This document shows, piece by piece, positions 17,938 to 26,552 of a stretch of 64,000 nt of DNA. A program made the translations under genes and the position numbers. The notes below the pieces were generated by a model that saw nothing but the letters and a program-made list of their open reading frames with translations, did no database searches and was not told the DNA's origin. How positions within the stretch are numbered: the first letter of the stretch is position 1; each line of letters begins with the position of its first letter. The DNA comes from Sphingomonas natans (lineage in GTDB: Bacteria > Pseudomonadota > Alphaproteobacteria > Sphingomonadales > Sphingomonadaceae), in contig NZ_JAUOTP010000003.1 of the NCBI RefSeq assembly GCF_030546695.1, forward strand, positions 558,001 to 622,000, written 5' to 3'.

Positions 17938-18402
17938 TTATGCGTCGGCAAACGCCTTGATCGTTCCAGTACGGCGCTTGGGTGCCGCGGCGGGAACGGC
18001 TGCGACCTTTCGGCCCAGACCGATCTTGTGGGCCAGGGCACGGCGCTGTTCGCTGTAGCTCGGCGCCGTCATGGGATAATCGTGCGGCAGATCAAATGCC
18101 CTGCGATAGCTCGCCGGCGTGTGCTCGTTATTGGTCAGATGCCGCCGAAGCATCCGATACGGCTTGCCATCGATCATGCTAATGATGTGGTCGGGGTTGG
18201 CGAGCGACTTGCGGACGCTCACCGCGGCTTGTGGCGCGCTGGGTTTCGCAGGAGCCGAAGCCTCCGTTCCGAGGCGCGTCAGCGCCTGGTAGATTTCGGC
18301 GATAAGCGCGGGCACATCCCGTGCGGCCACCTGATTATTCGCCACATATGCGGTGACAATGTCGCCCGTGAGATCGATAGGATTCGTCTGATCTTCGCTC
18401 AT
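17938..18402 (-). CDS. Ros/MucR family transcriptional regulator (copy 1)
   Basis: 154 residues from the ATG at 18402. The N-terminal helical region (LTGDIVTAYVANNQVAARDVPALIAEIYQAL) is the MucR oligomerisation domain. The DNA-binding domain carries DGKPYRMLRRHL and TPASYRRAFDLPHDYPM, ending with the basic HKIGLGRK hook. In classical Ros/MucR zinc fingers the first zinc ligand is Cys; here the position is Ser75 (IISMID), so zinc binding is doubtful, as reported for cysteine-less Mesorhizobium relatives. MucR proteins bind AT-rich DNA and control exopolysaccharide, motility and cell-cycle genes. A second copy lies at 51621. The start is supported by the family's usual N-terminus. Confidence 0.9.
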   Translation of the reverse strand: MSEDQTNPIDLTGDIVTAYVANNQVAARDVPALIAEIYQALTRLGTEASAPAKPSAPQAAVSVRKSLANPDHIISMIDGKPYRMLRRHLTNNEHTPASYRRAFDLPHDYPMTAPSYSEQRRALAHKIGLGRKVAAVPAAAPKRRTGTIKAFADA

Positions 18403-18899
18403 CAAAATGATATTCCAAATAGCCAACACGGGCTCCAATAGCGCCGTGGCCCGTCTGCGCAAGGCTAACAATGCGTTAATCGACCAATGTACTGGACTGT
18501 ACAGTTGAACTGAGCGGAAGTGGCCACCAGAGCCGCAGGCGGAATAGGCCACGACGCTGGCCCGGAGGACGCAGTTTTCCCGGCTGTTCCTGATGGGAGC
18601 GGCAGATCGCCACTCCGGCAAGGAGCCACTTCACATCGTTTGTCGATCAGCCGCTGCAGCGCATCCTGGGGTGTCTCGGGAAGAGTCAGCATCTGCATCT
18701 AGGGAAGTGCCTGGATTCTATTTGGATGCACCCGGTCTTGATGCCGAAAGCGGCAGACTCGACCCATTTGCAGTCATTCATGGCAGTTCCCGAAAGCGGA
18801 CACCTGTTCATAGCGATCGGAAGTCACTCGCAGGGGCCGGTTGCCGACCTGCGTCCGCAAGGGTTACGGCACCGACGCCTTGTGGTAGCACACGAAAAG
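18403..18899. other. Intergenic region between mucR and the czc operon
   Basis: No gene is supported. ACTGTACAGT (18496-18505) is a perfect ten-base palindrome about 95 bases upstream of the mucR start, and could be an operator. The czc operon promoter should also lie in this stretch but is not obvious. Confidence 0.35.
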
Positions 18900-19226
18900 A
18901 TGCGGTCGCTTCTCGCCATTCTTGCGTGCCTTATGACGGTCCTGACGGCCTCGGGCGCGGCTGCGCGGGCGACGGGGATAGGCTGCGTCGAAACCATCGG
19001 TGAGGTGGCCGTGCAGATTGCAGCGGACTGCGACGAGGTGTCGGCAGACGCCGACAAGAACATTCCCCATTGTCACACCGGCTGCCACGGCCAGCACGTC
19101 GCAGCGCCGATGCCGTTCCGCGCCATGGTGCCTATTGCCGATCTCGCGCGCGAATATGCCGCCCTCGCCTCCGTCACGTTGACGGCGCGGCGCGTCGACC
19201 CCGTTCTCCGACCTCCCCAGGGCTGA
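18900..19226 (+). CDS. Small exported His/Cys-rich protein (CzcI-like)
   Basis: 108 residues from the ATG at 18900, chosen because it opens a signal peptide (MRSLLAILACLMTVLTASGAAARA). The mature part has Cys29 and Cys44, then a dense metal-ligand cluster IPHCHTGCHGQH (H57, C58, H59, C62, H63, H66). Position and type match the small periplasmic CzcI proteins that head heavy-metal RND operons. It probably binds Zn/Co/Cd or Cu in the periplasm and modulates efflux or its regulation; the metal is not known. It is the first gene of the czc-like operon, 54 bases before the TolC-like gene. Confidence 0.7.
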   Translation: MRSLLAILACLMTVLTASGAAARATGIGCVETIGEVAVQIAADCDEVSADADKNIPHCHTGCHGQHVAAPMPFRAMVPIADLAREYAALASVTLTARRVDPVLRPPQG

Positions 19227-19280
19227 CGTCGCCGCCGGGCGCGTTCGCGCGCTCGCACCGCATACGTCAGGAGCAATCCC

Positions 19281-20543
19281 ATGCATCGCATATTGGCGGC
19301 CGTCCTGGCCGCGAGCGCCTGCGCATCCGCGCTGCAGGCGCAGACCATCCCGCTATCAAAGGCGGACCCCGTGCTGACTCTCGATGGGGCTTTGATGGCG
19401 GCGGGCGCGGCGTCTCCCGCGATCGCGGCCGCCCGGTCGGGCGTCAAAGCCGCGCAAGCTCAGCGCTCTGTCGCGGGCGTGCGTCCGAACCCTTCGCTCG
19501 ACATGATGGCTGAGAATGTTGCCGGCACCGGAATCTACAACGGGCTGCGGTCGACCGAGACGACGCTTGGTCTCTCCATCCCTCTCGAACTCGGCAACAA
19601 GCGCGGCGCCCGCGTGGCCGTGGCGAACGCGCAGCTTGACCGCGCCACGCTGAACGCGGCGATGATGCAGGCCGATCTGCGCCTGCGGGTGACGCAAGCC
19701 TACAACGATGCGGCAGCGGCCGAGCGCCGGCTCACCAACGCCCGCGAGCAGGTCGGCATCGCCAACGCGGTGCTCCGAGGCGCGAAGGTTCGGGTTTCAG
19801 CCGGTCGCGCCTCGCCGCTCGAGGCGCAGCGCGCCGACGTCGCAAGGTTGAACGCGCAGGGTGCTGCCGAGCGTGCCGAGCGCTCCGCCTCGGTCGCGAT
19901 GGGCAATCTCGTCCGACTGATCGACCGGGACGCGCCGACGCTCGATGTCGCTTGGTTCAACCGGATCGAGATGACGGGCCCAAGCCTGCCGGTGAGCGGA
20001 CAGGACACGCTCGCCGGGGTGGCAGCCCAAGCTGACCTGACCACGGCCACCGCGCAGGTTCGGCTGGCGCGCAGCCAGCGCGTCCCGACCGTGACCCTCG
20101 GTGCTGCCGCCCGCCGGCTGGAGGCGAGCAACGACACGACGGCGGTATTCAGCCTCTCGGTGCCGCTGCCCCTGTTCAATAACGGGCGGGCATCCTTGGA
20201 TCTCGCGTCTGCCCAGCGCCAGCAAGCCGACGCGCAGCGCCGCATGGCTCTCCTCGATGTCGAGCAGGCGATGGCCTCGGCGAACGCCGAGGCCGAGAAC
20301 GCCGCTACGACCGCCCGCAACGCCGCCGGGCCGACGCTCGCCGTCGCGCAGGAAGCCGCGCGCATCGCGCGCATTGGATACCGCGAGGGCAAATTCGGGC
20401 AGCTCGACCTGCTGGAGGCGGAGCGCACGCTCGCCGACACCCGCGCGGCCGCGATCGACGCGCTCGCCGCCTACCATGACGCAAAGGCCCGGCTGGAACG
20501 GCTCACCGCCCCGGTGCCGACCGACGCGAAGGACGCACGATGA
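19281..20543 (+). CDS. czcC: TolC-family outer membrane efflux protein, CzcC-like
   Basis: 420 residues from an ATG with AGGAGC seven bases upstream. The signal peptide ends ASALQA. Two tandem outer-membrane-efflux repeats follow, rich in long amphipathic helices: the first around residues 35-210 (RPNPSLDMMAENV, LSIPLELGNKR), the second around 240-410 (FSLSVPLPLFNNG, GYREGKFGQLDLLEAERTL). These are the strand and coiled-coil signatures of CzcC/CusC trimers. It forms the outer-membrane exit duct of the RND pump. It overlaps czcB by ATGA, a translationally coupled arrangement. Confidence 0.92.
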   Translation: MHRILAAVLAASACASALQAQTIPLSKADPVLTLDGALMAAGAASPAIAAARSGVKAAQAQRSVAGVRPNPSLDMMAENVAGTGIYNGLRSTETTLGLSIPLELGNKRGARVAVANAQLDRATLNAAMMQADLRLRVTQAYNDAAAAERRLTNAREQVGIANAVLRGAKVRVSAGRASPLEAQRADVARLNAQGAAERAERSASVAMGNLVRLIDRDAPTLDVAWFNRIEMTGPSLPVSGQDTLAGVAAQADLTTATAQVRLARSQRVPTVTLGAAARRLEASNDTTAVFSLSVPLPLFNNGRASLDLASAQRQQADAQRRMALLDVEQAMASANAEAENAATTARNAAGPTLAVAQEAARIARIGYREGKFGQLDLLEAERTLADTRAAAIDALAAYHDAKARLERLTAPVPTDAKDAR

Positions 20544-21694
20544 AGACGATGACCAGTCGGATGCTCCTATCCGCACTCTTCCCGCTCGCGCTGACCGCGT
20601 GCGGAAAGTCCGAGAATAACGCCGACGACATGACCGGCATGGATATGCCCAAGGTAGCCGGGAAGGCGGCTGACAAGGACGCCGTCGTCCTTTCCGCCCA
20701 ACAAATCACCGACGCCGGGATCGAGTTGGCCTTGCCGAACGTCGGCGGCATCGCCGGCGCTATCGAGCTGCCCGGTGTCGTGCAGGGCGATCCCCAAGGC
20801 GTGCAGGTGGTATCCGCCACCATCGGCGGCCGGCTTGTCTCGTTAACCCGCAACCTCGGCCAGACTGTTCGGCAAGGTGATCCGCTGGCGATCATCGAGA
20901 GTCGCGAGGCAGCCTCGCTCAAGGCTGAGGTCGAGGCCGCGCGGGCGCGTGCAGATCTGGGACAGTCGAACTTACGGCGTGAGCAGCGCCTGTTCGCTGA
21001 GCGCGTATCGCCGGAACAGGATCTGGTGGCAGCGCGGACTGCCGCGACCGAGGCCGGCATCGCGCTCCGCCTCGCCGAGCAGCAGCTTGGTGCCACCGGC
21101 GGAGGCGGCGGAGCGATGAACCGGATCGCCATGCGTTCGCCGATCTCGGGCCAGATCATCGCCCGCCCAGCGCTGCTTGGGCAGACGGTCGACACGAACG
21201 CCGAACTCTACCGCGTCGCAAATCTGAGACGAGTCACCGTTCAGGTCTCACTTTCACCCGCGGACGCGGGTCGGGTTCGGCCCGGAATGCGGGTCGAGGT
21301 GTCGGCGGCAGGGCGCAGGCAGGACGGCCGCGTTACGTTCGTCTCGCCCGTGCTCGACGACAACACGCGGCTGGTGCTGCTGATCGCCACGCTGAACAAC
21401 ACAGGCGGCCTCTGGCGTGTCGGCGAACCGGTCACGGCCGCCATCATGCTGCCGGCGACCGGCGACCGCAGCGTCACCGTTCCATCCACCGCCGTGCAGT
21501 CGGTCGAGAAGACGACCGTGGTCTTCGTGCGGACGCGGTCCGGCTTTCGCGCCGTTCCGGTCACGACCGGACGACGCAACGGCGACCAGGTGACCATCAC
21601 CTCGGGCCTCAACGGCGCCGAACGCGTCGCCACCACCAACTCGTTCACGCTCAAAGCCGAACTCGGCAAGGGCGGCGAAATGGACATGGGGTGA
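20540..21694 (+). CDS. czcB: RND periplasmic adaptor lipoprotein, CzcB-like
   Basis: 384 residues. The N-terminus is a lipoprotein signal with lipobox LTAC and Cys21. It is followed by a Met/Asp-rich stretch (DDMTGMDM) that may bind metal. A lipoyl half-motif (GGRLVSLTRNLGQTVRQGDPLAIIES), an alpha-hairpin (about residues 120-175), the second lipoyl half (RSPISGQIIAR), a beta-barrel domain and a membrane-proximal domain (VPSTAVQSVEKTTVVFV) follow in the adaptor order. It connects CzcA to CzcC and may hand metal to the pump. It starts inside the czcC stop and ends four bases before czcA. Confidence 0.93.
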   Translation: MKTMTSRMLLSALFPLALTACGKSENNADDMTGMDMPKVAGKAADKDAVVLSAQQITDAGIELALPNVGGIAGAIELPGVVQGDPQGVQVVSATIGGRLVSLTRNLGQTVRQGDPLAIIESREAASLKAEVEAARARADLGQSNLRREQRLFAERVSPEQDLVAARTAATEAGIALRLAEQQLGATGGGGGAMNRIAMRSPISGQIIARPALLGQTVDTNAELYRVANLRRVTVQVSLSPADAGRVRPGMRVEVSAAGRRQDGRVTFVSPVLDDNTRLVLLIATLNNTGGLWRVGEPVTAAIMLPATGDRSVTVPSTAVQSVEKTTVVFVRTRSGFRAVPVTTGRRNGDQVTITSGLNGAERVATTNSFTLKAELGKGGEMDMG

Positions 21695-21698
21695 AATC

Positions 21699-24600
21699 AT
21701 GATCGCTTGCCTCGTCACCTTCTCGGTGGAGCGCCGCTGGCTGGTCCTGCTGCTCACTGCCCTCGCTGCGCTCGCCGGCGTCTTCGCGCTTCCGCGCTTA
21801 CCCATCGATGCCGTCCCCGACATCACCAATAATCAGGTGCAGATAAACGTCCTCGCGCCGTCGCTATCGCCCGACCAGATCGAGCGGCAGGTCTCGTTCA
21901 CGATCGAGACCTCGCTCGCCGGCATCCCCGGGCTAAAGTTCACGCGGTCGCTCAATCGCAACGGCTTCGCGCAGATCACCGCCGTCTTCTCCGACAGGAC
22001 CGACATCTATTTCGCCAGGGCGCAGGTCGCGGAGCGAATGCGGATGGCGGAAGAACGCCTGCCATCGGGCATCACGCCCGAAATGGGTCCCATCGCCACC
22101 GGGCTCGGCGACATCTTCATGTGGACGGTGGAGTTCCGCGAGCTGGACCAAGTCAAGCACCGGGACGGCGAGCCGGGCCTCCAGCGCGATGGCAGCTACA
22201 TTACGTCCGAGGGCGAGCACCTCGTCAGCGAGGCTGACAAGGCGACCTATCTTCATACCGTCCAGGAATGGATCGTCTCTCCGCAGCTGCGTGGGACCGA
22301 AGGCGTCGCAGGCGTGGATTCGCTTGGCGGATACGACCGCGAATACTTGGTTGTGCCCGACATGCAGCGCCTGGCCTCGATGCGGATCACCATCCAAAAT
22401 CTCGCGACTGCGCTGGAGCGTAACAATACAAGCGTGGGAGCCGGCACGGTCGACCTGAACGGCGCCGGCCTGTTCGTGCGCTCCGACGCTCGCGTTCGCA
22501 CGGCCGACGAGCTCGCTCGCACCGTCATCGCCACGCGCGATGTCCCGGTCCAGCTGAGCCAAGTCGCCACGGTGCGGGCCGGACAGGGAATCCGCACGGG
22601 CTCGGCGTCCGAGAATGGTCGCGAAGTCGTCGTCGGCACCGCCGTCATGCGGATCGGCGAGAACAGTCGTGTCGTGGCCACAGCGGTCGCCGAACGTCTG
22701 AAGGTGGTCGGCAAGTCTTTGCCCGCGGATGTGGTAGCCAAGCCCGTCCTCGACCGGACGGTGCTCGTCAATTCGACGATCGCGACCGTCGCGCGCAATC
22801 TCGCCGAGGGTGCCGTGCTCGTCATCATCGTGCTGTTCGCGTTGCTCGGCAACTTCCGCGCGGCACTGATTGCGGCGCTGGTAATTCCTATCACCATGCT
22901 GCTCACCGCGACGGGCATGCTGCGCGTGGGGATTTCGGCGAACCTAATGAGCCTCGGCGCGCTCGACTTCGGTCTGATCGTCGACGGCGCGGTCATCATC
23001 GTCGAAAATGCGCTGCGGCGGCTAGGCGAGCGTCACCACGAGACCGATGCGCCGTTGCCCGTGAAGGAACGGCTCGCCGTCGTGGCGGCTTCGGCTCGCG
23101 AGATGATCCGGCCCTCGCTCTACGGTCAGGCTATCATCATCATCGTTTACACACCGCTGCTCACCTTCTCGGGCGTCGAGGGCAAGATGTTCGAGCCGAT
23201 GGCGCTTACCGTCATCATCGCACTTCTCTTCGCCTTCGTCCTGTCGGTGACATTCGTCCCCGCCGCCATCGGCGCTTTCCTCGTCGGTCGTGTCGAGGAG
23301 AAGGAAAGCGGGATCGTGGGCTGGCTGAGGGACCGATACGAACCCGGGCTGGAGGCGGCCATGCGCCGGCCGAGCATCACGATCGGCGGCGCCGTCATCG
23401 GCGTGGTGCTCGCAGCACTTGCCTTCACCACGCTCGGGCAGGAATTCCTGCCTCAGCTCGACGAAGGCGACATCCTCGTCCAGGCGTGGCGTCCACCCGG
23501 CACGTCGGTCGACCAGAGCCAGCGCATGCAGTTCGCGGTCGAGAAAACGATCAGCCGCGAACCGGAGGTGCGCTACGCCTTCTCGCGCACCGGCACGTCC
23601 GAGATCGCGTCGGACCCCATGCCACCCAACGCCACAGACACGTTTGTGATGCTCAAGCCACGCAAGGAGTGGCCCGATCCTAACCTGCCGAAGGCCGAGC
23701 TGATCGAGCGGATCCAAAAGAAGATCTCGACGATCCCTGGCAACAGCTACGAGATCACCCAGCCCATTCAGATGCGCTTCAACGAGCTGATCGCCGGTGT
23801 GCGCGGCGACATTGCGATCAAGATCTTCGGTGACGACTTTGGCAGCATGAACGCGACAGCGGTCCGCATCGCGGAGGTGATGCGCAAGGTGCGGGGCGCG
23901 GTCGACGTGCGTGTAGAGCAAACCGAGGGACTGCCGCTGCTGGACATCAGGCCCAATCGCGACGCCATGGCACGCGTCGGCGTGACCGCCGGCGACGTGC
24001 AGGACCTCGTGTCCGCAACCGTCGGCGGCAAGCAGGCCGGCGTGATCTTCGAGGGCGATCGCCGCTTCCCGGTGGTCATCCGTCTGGGACAAGCTTCGCG
24101 GTCGGACTTGCAGACCCTCGGTCAGCTGCCGGTGCCGACCGCGAACGGATCGTTCGTGCCGCTTGCGAGTGTCGCCGAAATCGCGATCGGTGACGGGCCG
24201 AACCAGATCAGTCGAGAGAACGGCAAGCGGCGCGTCGTCGTCCAGGCGAACGTGCGCGGAAGGGACGTGGCAGGCGTGGTTGCGGACGCCCAGGCCGCCA
24301 TTGACGCCCGGGTGCAGCTGTCGCCGGGCACCTACCTGCAGTGGGGCGGTCAGTTCGAAAACCTTGCGACCGCGCGCCAACGGCTCGTGATCGTCGTGCC
24401 CGTCTGCTTTGCCGTGATCATGCTCCTGCTTTATGGCGCTTTGGGCTCAGTCCGCGATGCGCTGATCGTCTTCACGGGCGTGCCATTGGCACTGGTCGGC
24501 GGCGTGCTCGCCCTTTGGCTACGCAGCATGCCGTTCTCAGTATCGGCAGCGGTGGGCTTCATCGCGCTCTCGGGTGTGGCGGTGCTGAACGGGCTGGTGA

Positions 24601-24884
24601 TGGTGTCATCGATCCACGATCTGCTCGATCGCGGTATAGAGCGAACGGAAGCGGCGCGCGCCGGAGCGCTGGCCCGGCTTAGACCGGTCGCGATGACCGC
24701 TCTGGTCGCCAGCTTCGGCTTTGTGCCAATGGCGCTTGGCCAGGGCGCCGGCGCTGAGGTTCAGAAGCCACTTGCGACCGTCGTCATCGGGGGCCTGATA
24801 TCGGCCACCTTGCTCACGCTTTTCGTATTACCCACGCTTTACGCGCGGTTCGGAAGCAAAGACGTCAGGCTGGAGAATGAATAA
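21699..24884 (+). CDS. czcA: Heavy-metal efflux RND transporter, CzcA family
   Basis: 1061 residues, full length for the HME-RND class. It begins with the typical ERRWLVLLLTALAALAGVFALPRLPIDAVPDITNNQVQ. It has two large periplasmic loops and 12 membrane spans. Span 4 carries DFGLIVDGAVIIVENALRR (about residue 420), the Asp/Glu proton-relay motif that separates heavy-metal pumps from drug pumps. It exports divalent metal (Zn, Co, Cd or Ni) or Cu/Ag from periplasm or cytosol using the proton gradient; the absence of an obvious Met-cluster favours the divalent group, a weak inference. It converges on the PhoD-like gene with a 21-base gap. Confidence 0.95.
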   Translation: MIACLVTFSVERRWLVLLLTALAALAGVFALPRLPIDAVPDITNNQVQINVLAPSLSPDQIERQVSFTIETSLAGIPGLKFTRSLNRNGFAQITAVFSDRTDIYFARAQVAERMRMAEERLPSGITPEMGPIATGLGDIFMWTVEFRELDQVKHRDGEPGLQRDGSYITSEGEHLVSEADKATYLHTVQEWIVSPQLRGTEGVAGVDSLGGYDREYLVVPDMQRLASMRITIQNLATALERNNTSVGAGTVDLNGAGLFVRSDARVRTADELARTVIATRDVPVQLSQVATVRAGQGIRTGSASENGREVVVGTAVMRIGENSRVVATAVAERLKVVGKSLPADVVAKPVLDRTVLVNSTIATVARNLAEGAVLVIIVLFALLGNFRAALIAALVIPITMLLTATGMLRVGISANLMSLGALDFGLIVDGAVIIVENALRRLGERHHETDAPLPVKERLAVVAASAREMIRPSLYGQAIIIIVYTPLLTFSGVEGKMFEPMALTVIIALLFAFVLSVTFVPAAIGAFLVGRVEEKESGIVGWLRDRYEPGLEAAMRRPSITIGGAVIGVVLAALAFTTLGQEFLPQLDEGDILVQAWRPPGTSVDQSQRMQFAVEKTISREPEVRYAFSRTGTSEIASDPMPPNATDTFVMLKPRKEWPDPNLPKAELIERIQKKISTIPGNSYEITQPIQMRFNELIAGVRGDIAIKIFGDDFGSMNATAVRIAEVMRKVRGAVDVRVEQTEGLPLLDIRPNRDAMARVGVTAGDVQDLVSATVGGKQAGVIFEGDRRFPVVIRLGQASRSDLQTLGQLPVPTANGSFVPLASVAEIAIGDGPNQISRENGKRRVVVQANVRGRDVAGVVADAQAAIDARVQLSPGTYLQWGGQFENLATARQRLVIVVPVCFAVIMLLLYGALGSVRDALIVFTGVPLALVGGVLALWLRSMPFSVSAAVGFIALSGVAVLNGLVMVSSIHDLLDRGIERTEAARAGALARLRPVAMTALVASFGFVPMALGQGAGAEVQKPLATVVIGGLISATLLTLFVLPTLYARFGSKDVRLENE

Positions 24885-24905
24885 CAAAACGGTTGTTAGC
24901 GTCAT

Positions 24906-26549
24906 TCATAAGATTCCCTGTGTATCAATTCCGAATACGGTCGATGACCCGTCATATTCGAGGGCCGCAGAGACGACCGCACCCCTCCCGGTCGGCTGAG
25001 CCTGAACTACACCGAAATTATACTTGTTCGTCACCTCCCGCAGAACCGATCGAATTCCCGGCGCGACGCTAAAGTCTTCATCGATGAACACCCCGACGAG
25101 AGGCTGTGTCGAGTCAATCTGGCTGATACCTGACGATGTGAGGGACGTGATACCACGCGAGCGCCCGACCTTAAGATTGAAGATGCACCCGATGTGGATG
25201 TCACCCGAAACGAAGATCAGACCACGCTCTAACGACGGCTGAGTAATGGACTTACGTGCCGCCACGGCATGGTGGATTAGCGTCGCCTGTTCGCGACGCG
25301 CAACGCGGTGCGACCATTGGTCACGAGCTTCGTCTAGATTATTGCGCTGAAACGTCCCCCAATTGGGCTGCACATTGAACTGACTCGATATGCGCGCACT
25401 GACGATCGTTTTCGCGATTTCAGCGGCATCATCCGTTCCTGTTGCTTTGGGATGGAAGGTCGCTTGCTCGTCTCCCTTACGGAATGAGTCCACGTCGTCA
25501 GTACGTGTGCCTAACAGTTTCTGCGATTGGCCATCCGGGTCTTGCGAGGCAATCGGTGTGGGCGTCACTACAGCCAAAGCTTCCACATCGTCTGGAAGGT
25601 TTGCAAACACCTCGTTGATGAACGCCCACTGTCGCGTGCCGAGGATCGGCAGGTCTTTTCTGAACGCGTCACGCTCACCACGGCTGTCGATCATCAGAAC
25701 AACGAGCCGACCACAGCGGAACACGTACGGCATCGCCTTTCGCACCCCTGGGGAGATCGGTCCGCCCACATAGTTTGGAAGGCTGGGGTCAGTACTGTCT
25801 TGCGGACCTGGGTTGCGGCATCCCTGAAAGTGCCAAAAAACGTCTCTCGCATCTTCGAAATACGCGTTCATCTTGTCGTAAAGTGGCCGGCCCCGCGGAT
25901 AGCGCTCAGCCAACGTCGGACTATCCTGAGCGAGCGATCCGAAACCGTCGCGTATGTCGTGATCGTCCCAGAGCATGTAGATCGGGACGTTGGCAAACGT
26001 CGATTTTAGCGGCTCGCGCGACCAGTTGGCCTGATACATTTCAGCCATAACCTTGCGTCGTGTCGAGCTGTCTGAGTCCAGATGTTCCTTGTAAACATTC
26101 GGCGGGTCTTCATCTAGGTAGACCTGGTCCCCCATCATTAGCACGAACGATGGTTGAGCTTGCTTCACGTATTCGCTGAACTGCTCCCATGCGCCGTGTG
26201 TTTCCGCGCCGTTACAGGACACTGCGCAGAACAGCAGGTTGGTCATGGATGCTTGAGGTGGAAAAGTGCGGAACGAGCCGCGGGCGCCCGGCACAAAGCG
26301 TCCCCGCCGCACGATGCGATAATCGTATTTGTGATCAGCTTGCAGCCCGTCAACTCGAGCCAGCGCCGTGCCGAACTCAATTGCGTCGCCCTCTGTCGCT
26401 TCGAAAGGAAAGAGGCCGACTTCGTCAACACGAAGCGAGTAGTTTGCGGGATTGTCGTCGACCTGGATCCATACCCTTGTACTCGCATCGTCAGTGTGGC
26501 CAACGATCGGTCCCAGCTTTAACTTTCGCACATGAGGTCGAGCCCGCAC
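24906..26549 (-). CDS. PhoD-like metallophosphatase
   Basis: 547 residues from a GTG at 26549 preceded by a G-run; the gene begins three bases after the upstream stop, so the two genes are surely co-translated. An N-terminal Fn3-like domain (residues ~10-95, LGPIVGHTDDASTRVWIQV) precedes the metallophosphatase core: SCN near 111, MMGDQVYLDE (Asp141), LWDDHDIRDGFG (Asp195, His197, Asp198) and VSGDIH (His452). These match the PhoD/calcineurin-like phosphodiesterase fold. No signal peptide is visible, so unlike secreted PhoD it is probably cytoplasmic. Substrates could be phosphodiesters or nucleotides. Pairing with the 638-residue unknown protein suggests a dedicated two-component system. Confidence 0.85.
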   Translation of the reverse strand: MRARPHVRKLKLGPIVGHTDDASTRVWIQVDDNPANYSLRVDEVGLFPFEATEGDAIEFGTALARVDGLQADHKYDYRIVRRGRFVPGARGSFRTFPPQASMTNLLFCAVSCNGAETHGAWEQFSEYVKQAQPSFVLMMGDQVYLDEDPPNVYKEHLDSDSSTRRKVMAEMYQANWSREPLKSTFANVPIYMLWDDHDIRDGFGSLAQDSPTLAERYPRGRPLYDKMNAYFEDARDVFWHFQGCRNPGPQDSTDPSLPNYVGGPISPGVRKAMPYVFRCGRLVVLMIDSRGERDAFRKDLPILGTRQWAFINEVFANLPDDVEALAVVTPTPIASQDPDGQSQKLLGTRTDDVDSFRKGDEQATFHPKATGTDDAAEIAKTIVSARISSQFNVQPNWGTFQRNNLDEARDQWSHRVARREQATLIHHAVAARKSITQPSLERGLIFVSGDIHIGCIFNLKVGRSRGITSLTSSGISQIDSTQPLVGVFIDEDFSVAPGIRSVLREVTNKYNFGVVQAQPTGRGAVVSAALEYDGSSTVFGIDTQGIL

Positions 26550-26552
26550 CGA

